The translations under genes and the position numbers were made by a program. 64,000 nucleotides of DNA from CAYUYV01 sp964561475 (GTDB lineage: Bacteria; Pseudomonadota; Alphaproteobacteria; JAJFIK01): positions 1 to 64,000 of the forward strand of contig CAZLPU010000011.1 of NCBI GenBank assembly GCA_964561475.1. The letters are read 5' to 3'. This document shows positions 61,101 to 64,000 of this stretch, one piece after another (position 1 is the first letter of the stretch; each line of letters begins with the position of its first letter). The notes under the pieces are model-generated. The model did not search any database. It was not told the origin of the DNA and saw only the letters and a program-made list of their open reading frames with translations.

Positions 61101-61797
61101 CCTGGTCGCCGGTGGAGCTGCCGAGCTGTTCGCCAAAGAAGAGGCTGATCGTGTCGGCAATGGTCACCCGATCGGCGGGTGTGCGGTCCACACCGTCAAG
61201 TTTGGTAATGCCCGGGCCGCCCGCGCCCAGGAACACATCGGCCTCGAATTCCGGGCCGCCGTAGACGATGTAGCTGGAGCCCTCGAATTTCGTGATGTTC
61301 GCCTGGTTTCCGACCACGACCGGCGCGAAAGGGTTGTTCGTTTCGAACAGAAACTGGTTCTCCGGCGCGGTCGGATCGAACCCTTCCTCCAGGTCGATGG
61401 TGACCGTATAGAAGCCTTCGTTCCGGGCGCCGATGGCCAGATCGTCGTAGCCGTCCTGGTTCAGGTCGCCGGCAAAGCCCGCGCTGATGCCGATCTGGGA
61501 GAAAACGGACGGACCCACAATGCGGAACCCGTTGGTGCCGTCGAGGGTGTTCAGATCAAAGATCGCGGGGAAGCCTTCCGTGCTCCCGAAGACGACGAAC
61601 ACCTCACCGGCCAGGTCGCCGAATGGATCGATCTGGTCGTCGCCCCCTTCCGAGGTCACCAGATAATCGTCGATGCCGTCACCGTTCACGTCGCCGGCGG
61701 CGGAGATGTCGATGCCGTGCACATCCCGCGCCTCGCGGCCGCGGCCAAAGGTCAGGACACCGTTGGTGCCGTCAATGGTCGTGATATCGAATGCCAT
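58168..61797 (-). CDS. Secreted FG-GAP / Calx-beta / RTX calcium-binding repeat protein
   Basis: A 1209-residue acidic protein without an N-terminal signal peptide, as is typical for type I secretion. Residues 1-600 hold about seven FG-GAP (integrin alpha-like propeller) repeats with DxDGxDD calcium loops (for example DVNGDGIDDYLVTSEGG, DLNQDGYDDLAIGA). A Calx-beta domain follows at about 605-705, then a Pro-Glu dipeptide stretch (about 709-752) and a long Pro/Ser/Thr-rich linker to about 925. RTX nonapeptides GGxGNDxLxG occur at about 1032-1122, and the C-terminal domain ends in VLTLENTLLSDWDDDILVF. The protein should fold on calcium binding outside the cell. No type I secretion genes are in the window. 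It is transcribed as one gene with its own terminator. Confidence 0.93.
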   Translation of the reverse strand: MAFDITTIDGTNGVLTFGRGREARDVHGIDISAAGDVNGDGIDDYLVTSEGGDDQIDPFGDLAGEVFVVFGSTEGFPAIFDLNTLDGTNGFRIVGPSVFSQIGISAGFAGDLNQDGYDDLAIGARNEGFYTVTIDLEEGFDPTAPENQFLFETNNPFAPVVVGNQANITKFEGSSYIVYGGPEFEADVFLGAGGPGITKLDGVDRTPADRVTIADTISLFFGEQLGSSTGDQGDFNGDGVDDFLVGSKGDGGFSTGDTFVIFGQAGSELGDLTTDDVVGTNGVRIRGVSPQDAAGSAVTYVDLNGDGIDDVVVGARSADTDGNNNAGKTYVIFGGPIVQTATINLSQVGPLGFPGIVINGEDGAQAGWAVNNAGDVNNDGIEDLLIATGGSNGFVAPGSPDFLPADSFIIFGSTDGLPSTIDLGNLDSSVGIRITGTGIDSQNNGESVDGIGDFNGDGIDDFAIGQNEPNRLGGDVLEAGRVSVIYGSSSIGKRTGVVDVSPQSGFDGSTRGFYIDTTYRDTELGFSVKGVGDINGDGVGDVGVGAPRFFGTAEGIESGIADQTPDSEPVFFDVPGASGADNERGMTAVVFGFKINPVTADSVSFVEEPDGSKVMEVTVSLSQDAYSKVIILYETIEGTATAGVDYTDVSGSITFQPGDREQVIRIDVTDNLRTEGAETFTLSLDATGAGFGDTTSADFEITIPENLNSLPEPEPEPEPEPEPEPEPDPDAEPEPEPEPEPEPEPQQPAEPTIPGLPTVPGTGSGGGGQSPVIPGLPNLGNPIQPGFPSVPVTPGNPSTPAEPEPEPDTPGQGGGGIPGLPAFPSAPLQPITPSQPTSPSSPTQPTSPSQPSSPAVPSIPSLPFNFGNTTPTPSTPAPAPATPSQGNTSPSLGSVFPLILFSGGSRSAPPTESTDIAAATGVSLTLPAAIPSPTNGSAPVVGAPAPSQNGFTASGSSLGDTTSGDATSFTLELDRASLPADLPLAIEATVPVQSDASGTLTLTYTVSTSSSAATNGSVSGFNGNDVMTAASINAILFGGQGNDALGGSQGNDTLDGGAGNDLLSGASGNDVLSGSDGADALFGGLGNDQLRGGRGNDLVEGGSGNDRVEGGPGDDVLSGGTGTDHLVGGSGADTFIFRAGDGSVTIEDLSTGSDILTLSGLGTAFDTAAEVRAAAVQSGADVVISFGGDDVLTLENTLLSDWDDDILVF
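59560..59670 (-). repeat. Pro-Glu dipeptide repeat tract in the RTX protein
   Basis: Repeated GGTTCGGG/GGCTCCGG hexanucleotide units encode alternating Pro-Glu for about 35 residues between the Calx-beta domain and the proline-rich linker. This is a stiff, extended and negatively charged spacer. Confidence 0.85.
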
Positions 61798-62608
61798 GTT
61801 ATCCCACCGTCGCCGGGGCGGGTTCTCTCAACCCGTGCCTACCCAAATTACCCACTTCGGGACCATGACCATACGCCACGGCCTCCCCCTTGTGAAGTTG
61901 TAATTATGGGTGGGTCCCGCCCTATTTTTGCCTCACCGTGTTCCCGCATGCATTGTTTCCCCATCGGGGTTCAGTCCGATGCATTCGGCTCTAGAAGAGA
62001 CCAGTGCTGTGGTGACTGGTTTCTTGAGTATCAAAGCCTGCTCAATATGAGGAAGCATCAACCCAAACTATTTCGACGGGCTTGGAGCGGCTTTTACTGA
62101 GTCCTTGCAGAATTTTGCTTTGTTCCGTTTCTGGACGGATCGTGCCAAGGCGGCCCGCAGACCGTTCCATTGAAACACGCCGCTCCGGCGCCGCCGCGCC
62201 GCCGTTTTCCCGCCTCCCGACGCGCCAAGGTCTTGGCGGGGCTTCGGTTCACGTCAGCCGGACCCCACTTCCTCACCCGCGCACCAGCGTCCTCAGATAC
62301 AATTCGGCGCTGACACGGAGAGGTGGCTGCAAGTTCCGCACCACATCTGCGGCCCAGCTTCAGCCCAGCGCCGGCCCGTCCCAACACCCAGCCAACTCCC
62401 ATACAGACCCCCTTGCTTCTTCAAGAAGAGCGGGGAGAATGCGGCAAGGGTGTGCGGCATCCAGCGGCCTCGTGCCATGAAACATATAGATTGAACGGGC
62501 TCATCCCGTAGTCTCTGGCCGCACTCTTTGGGTGGGAAATACCGAAACGTGATCGTCGTGGCAGCTCGGCAAAGGCGGGGCACGGCTCGGGAAAAGGGAA
62601 CGCCAAGC
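61798..62608. other. 810-bp intergenic region with an AT-richer part
   Basis: Lies between divergent genes. Bases 61890-62120 are visibly more AT-rich than their surroundings, while 62150-62300 is GC-rich and gives only incidental open frames. CTTCTT-c-AAGAAG (62416-62428) is a short palindrome. A 64-codon open frame from 61906 to 62100 (rich in Cys, Phe and Arg) has no family resemblance. No gene is supported; promoters of both neighbours should be here. Confidence 0.45.
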
Positions 62609-63448
62609 ATGGGCTACACAACTTTTGATCTGGATATCGCCGATGGGATCGCTCATCTGCGCCTGAACCGTCCGGACACCTTCAACAGCATGGTCCGTGC
62701 CTTCTGGAATGAGTTGCCCGAGGCGGTGACCGAAATTGACCGGGAAGCCAAGGCCCGGGTGATCGTGATTTCCTCAACGGGCAAGCATTTCTGTTCCGGA
62801 ATGGATTTGGCGGTCTTCGCCGATGGCGACACCACATCCAACCCGTCCGCTGATCAAGCGCGCCGGAACCACCAATTGCGAGATTGGGTGAAGGTTCTCC
62901 AGAATACGTTCAATTGTCTCGACAATGCTCGCATGCCGGTTCTGGCCGCGATCCAGGGGGGCTGCATCGGCGGGGCCGTGGACATGATTTCCGCCTGCGA
63001 CATGCGCTACGCGACGGCGGATGCGTTTTTCTGCGTGCAGGAAATCAATATCGGGATGACGGCGGATGTGGGCACCTTTCCGCGCCTGTGCCACCTGATC
63101 CCCCAGGGGTGGGTGCGTGAGCTGTGTTACACCGGGCGCCGGTTGTCCGCCGAAAAAGCCAAGGAAATCGGTCTGGTGAACGAGGTCTATCAGACCCATG
63201 CGGAACTGGTGGACGCGGTGCTGGAGCGGGCCCGGGAGATCGCTGCCCGCTCGCCCCTGGCCATTGCGGGAACCAAGGTGATGATCAATTACGCCCGGGA
63301 CCACACCATCGCCGACGGTCTGGATTACATCGCCACCTGGCAGTCAGGGATGTTCCGCGCCAGCGAAATGCAGGAAGCGTTCACCGCCCAGATGGAAAAG
63401 CGCCCGCCAGCGTATGACGACATCCTGCCAATCCGTCAGAAAATGTAA
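62609..63448 (+). CDS. Crotonase family, delta3,5-delta2,4-dienoyl-CoA isomerase-like
   Basis: A 279-residue crotonase-fold protein. GKHFCSGMDLAVF is the oxyanion loop. The segment SACDMRYATADAFFCVQEI and the following NIGMTADVGTFPRL match the ECH1 subgroup, which isomerises 3,5-dienoyl-CoA to 2,4-dienoyl-CoA during oxidation of unsaturated fatty acids with odd-positioned double bonds. Asp131, Glu145 and Asp153 correspond to the acidic residues used by rat ECH1 (Asp176, Glu196, Asp204). A peroxisomal targeting signal is naturally absent. ATG 62609 is preceded by AAAGGGAA. It lies away from the main beta-oxidation operon but fits the same pathway. Confidence 0.9.
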   Translation: MGYTTFDLDIADGIAHLRLNRPDTFNSMVRAFWNELPEAVTEIDREAKARVIVISSTGKHFCSGMDLAVFADGDTTSNPSADQARRNHQLRDWVKVLQNTFNCLDNARMPVLAAIQGGCIGGAVDMISACDMRYATADAFFCVQEINIGMTADVGTFPRLCHLIPQGWVRELCYTGRRLSAEKAKEIGLVNEVYQTHAELVDAVLERAREIAARSPLAIAGTKVMINYARDHTIADGLDYIATWQSGMFRASEMQEAFTAQMEKRPPAYDDILPIRQKM

Positions 63449-63457
63449 CGCACCCGG

Positions 63458-63916
63458 ATGAGCACGGAATCGACCAGAAGCTGGCTGAGCGAATTCAACC
63501 ATCCGAAAGCCTGGATGGCGGCACCCGCCGGCTGTCTGATGGGGTTCGGTGCCCTGCTTCTGGTCGGGGCCATTCTCGTCATGGCCCTGATGACCACGGT
63601 GCTGCCCGGATATCGCTCTACCGCATCCTACCAGGCCGTGTTCGACACGATAAATGCCCACCCCACCGCCGTGGGGCATCTGGGTACGCCGATCCGGGAA
63701 ACCGGGCTGATCTCGGATGTTTCGAACCATGACGCAGGCGACGGGTTTCTACGCCGGCGTCTTGTCCTGCGGGTGGCGGGTCCCCTGGGGGAGGCGACGC
63801 TTTTCAGTGTCATTGTGGAGAGCGAGGAAGACGCCCGGCTTCACGTGTTGCGGCTGACTCTGACCGACGGCACGCGTGTGGTGATCCATGGGCGGAACAC
63901 CGGCGCCACTCTGTAG
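63458..63916 (+). CDS. Cytochrome c oxidase assembly factor Coa1-family-like protein
   Basis: A 152-residue protein with one N-terminal membrane helix (about 23-47, CLMGFGALLLVGAILVMALMTT) followed by a soluble domain. The domain contains ALMTTVLPGYRSTASYQAVF and the HPTAVGHLGTPIRETG segment, which resembles the Coa1/TIM21-like pattern. I regard the family assignment as probable only. ATG 63458 lies ten bases after the crotonase stop, so it is likely co-transcribed with it. Its role is unknown beyond a possible envelope chaperone. Confidence 0.6.
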   Translation: MSTESTRSWLSEFNHPKAWMAAPAGCLMGFGALLLVGAILVMALMTTVLPGYRSTASYQAVFDTINAHPTAVGHLGTPIRETGLISDVSNHDAGDGFLRRRLVLRVAGPLGEATLFSVIVESEEDARLHVLRLTLTDGTRVVIHGRNTGATL

Positions 63917-63946
63917 CGCCGTTCGCTCAGGCCACCGCCAACCCGT

Positions 63947-64000
63947 TCAGATCCGCCCGCCCGCCGGGACATCCGCCTGACCCATAAGCGTGCGCAGGGA
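63947..64000 (-). CDS. Partial C-terminus of a gene running off the window
   Basis: On the minus strand, from the right edge, the frame reads SLRTLMGQADVPAGGRI and stops at 63947-63949. The hydrophobic/GxxAGG style is protein-like and it converges on the preceding gene, but it is too short to identify. A neighbouring frame ends at 63929 and cannot be excluded. Confidence 0.3.
   Translation of the reverse strand, partial: SLRTLMGQADVPAGGRI

Noticed and set aside
61906..62100. 64-codon open frame in the AT-richer part of the intergenic region
   Set aside because: Unusual Cys/Phe/Arg composition, no homology and no clear ribosome binding site.
62082..62480. 132-codon plus-strand open frame before the crotonase gene
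   Set aside because: Low-complexity, Ser/Arg/Pro-rich with no motif; incidental frame in GC-rich DNA.
1..64000. CRISPR array, tRNA, rRNA, insertion sequence or prophage
   Set aside because: No spaced direct repeats, no tRNA-like cloverleaf with TTCGAATCC arm, no rRNA conserved blocks and no transposase or phage structural motifs were found by reading.

Overview
The window is GC-rich chromosomal DNA from an alphaproteobacterium. The evidence is a class I lysyl-tRNA synthetase, a TIGR02186/TauE pair, a PodJ-like Sel1/peptidoglycan-binding protein, the ligase-exonuclease-helicase-PdeM repair module and uniformly GC-rich third codon positions. I cannot place it below class. It holds no rRNA, tRNA, CRISPR array, insertion sequence or phage genes. 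Coding density is high, and several gene pairs overlap by ATGA or TGATG, which suggests translational coupling.

Layout. 0.3-5.2 kb: sterol-desaturase-family enzyme, TerB-like protein and a large DinG/XPD-type helicase, all on the minus strand. 5.4-16.9 kb: lysK and a secreted TPR protein, a GNAT enzyme, DUF952-pyrD, a MATE pump, a histone-deacetylase-like hydrolase, a CDGSH iron-sulfur protein, an alpha/beta hydrolase, a photolyase/cryptochrome coupled to a 46-residue DUF2256 gene, and an FAD oxidoreductase. 17-25.7 kb: DUF4153 membrane protein, GGDEF-EAL protein, two coupled hotdog thioesterases, a flavin monooxygenase, a quinone-oxidoreductase-like MDR protein and a DUF427 protein. 25.7-32.5 kb: the four-gene ligase-associated DNA damage response module, arranged as two divergent arms with an extra small membrane protein between them. 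32.5-44.3 kb: DUF3429, an RND efflux adaptor and pump with a clear terminator, a double cupin, TauE/TIGR02186 and the PodJ-like protein.

44.8-55.3 kb is a fatty-acyl-CoA catabolism block. It holds a MerR regulator with a palindromic operator over its own promoter, two acyl-CoA dehydrogenases, a thiolase, a fused enoyl-CoA hydratase/3-hydroxyacyl-CoA dehydrogenase and an alpha/beta hydrolase, facing two double-hotdog thioesterases. A dienoyl-CoA-isomerase-like crotonase at 62.6 kb probably serves the same metabolism. 55.9-61.8 kb carries a VWA lipoprotein and a 1209-residue secreted FG-GAP/Calx-beta/RTX protein with its own terminator.

The most interesting unexplained element lies between the thioesterases and the VWA gene: a roughly 200-nt plus-strand region with a sigma70-like promoter, four nested perfect stems (27 bp in total) and a strong intrinsic terminator. 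It looks like an undescribed structured RNA. A second theme is the recurrence of 15- or 21-nt in-frame tandem repeats in the disordered tails and linkers of unrelated proteins, and in one intergenic region.
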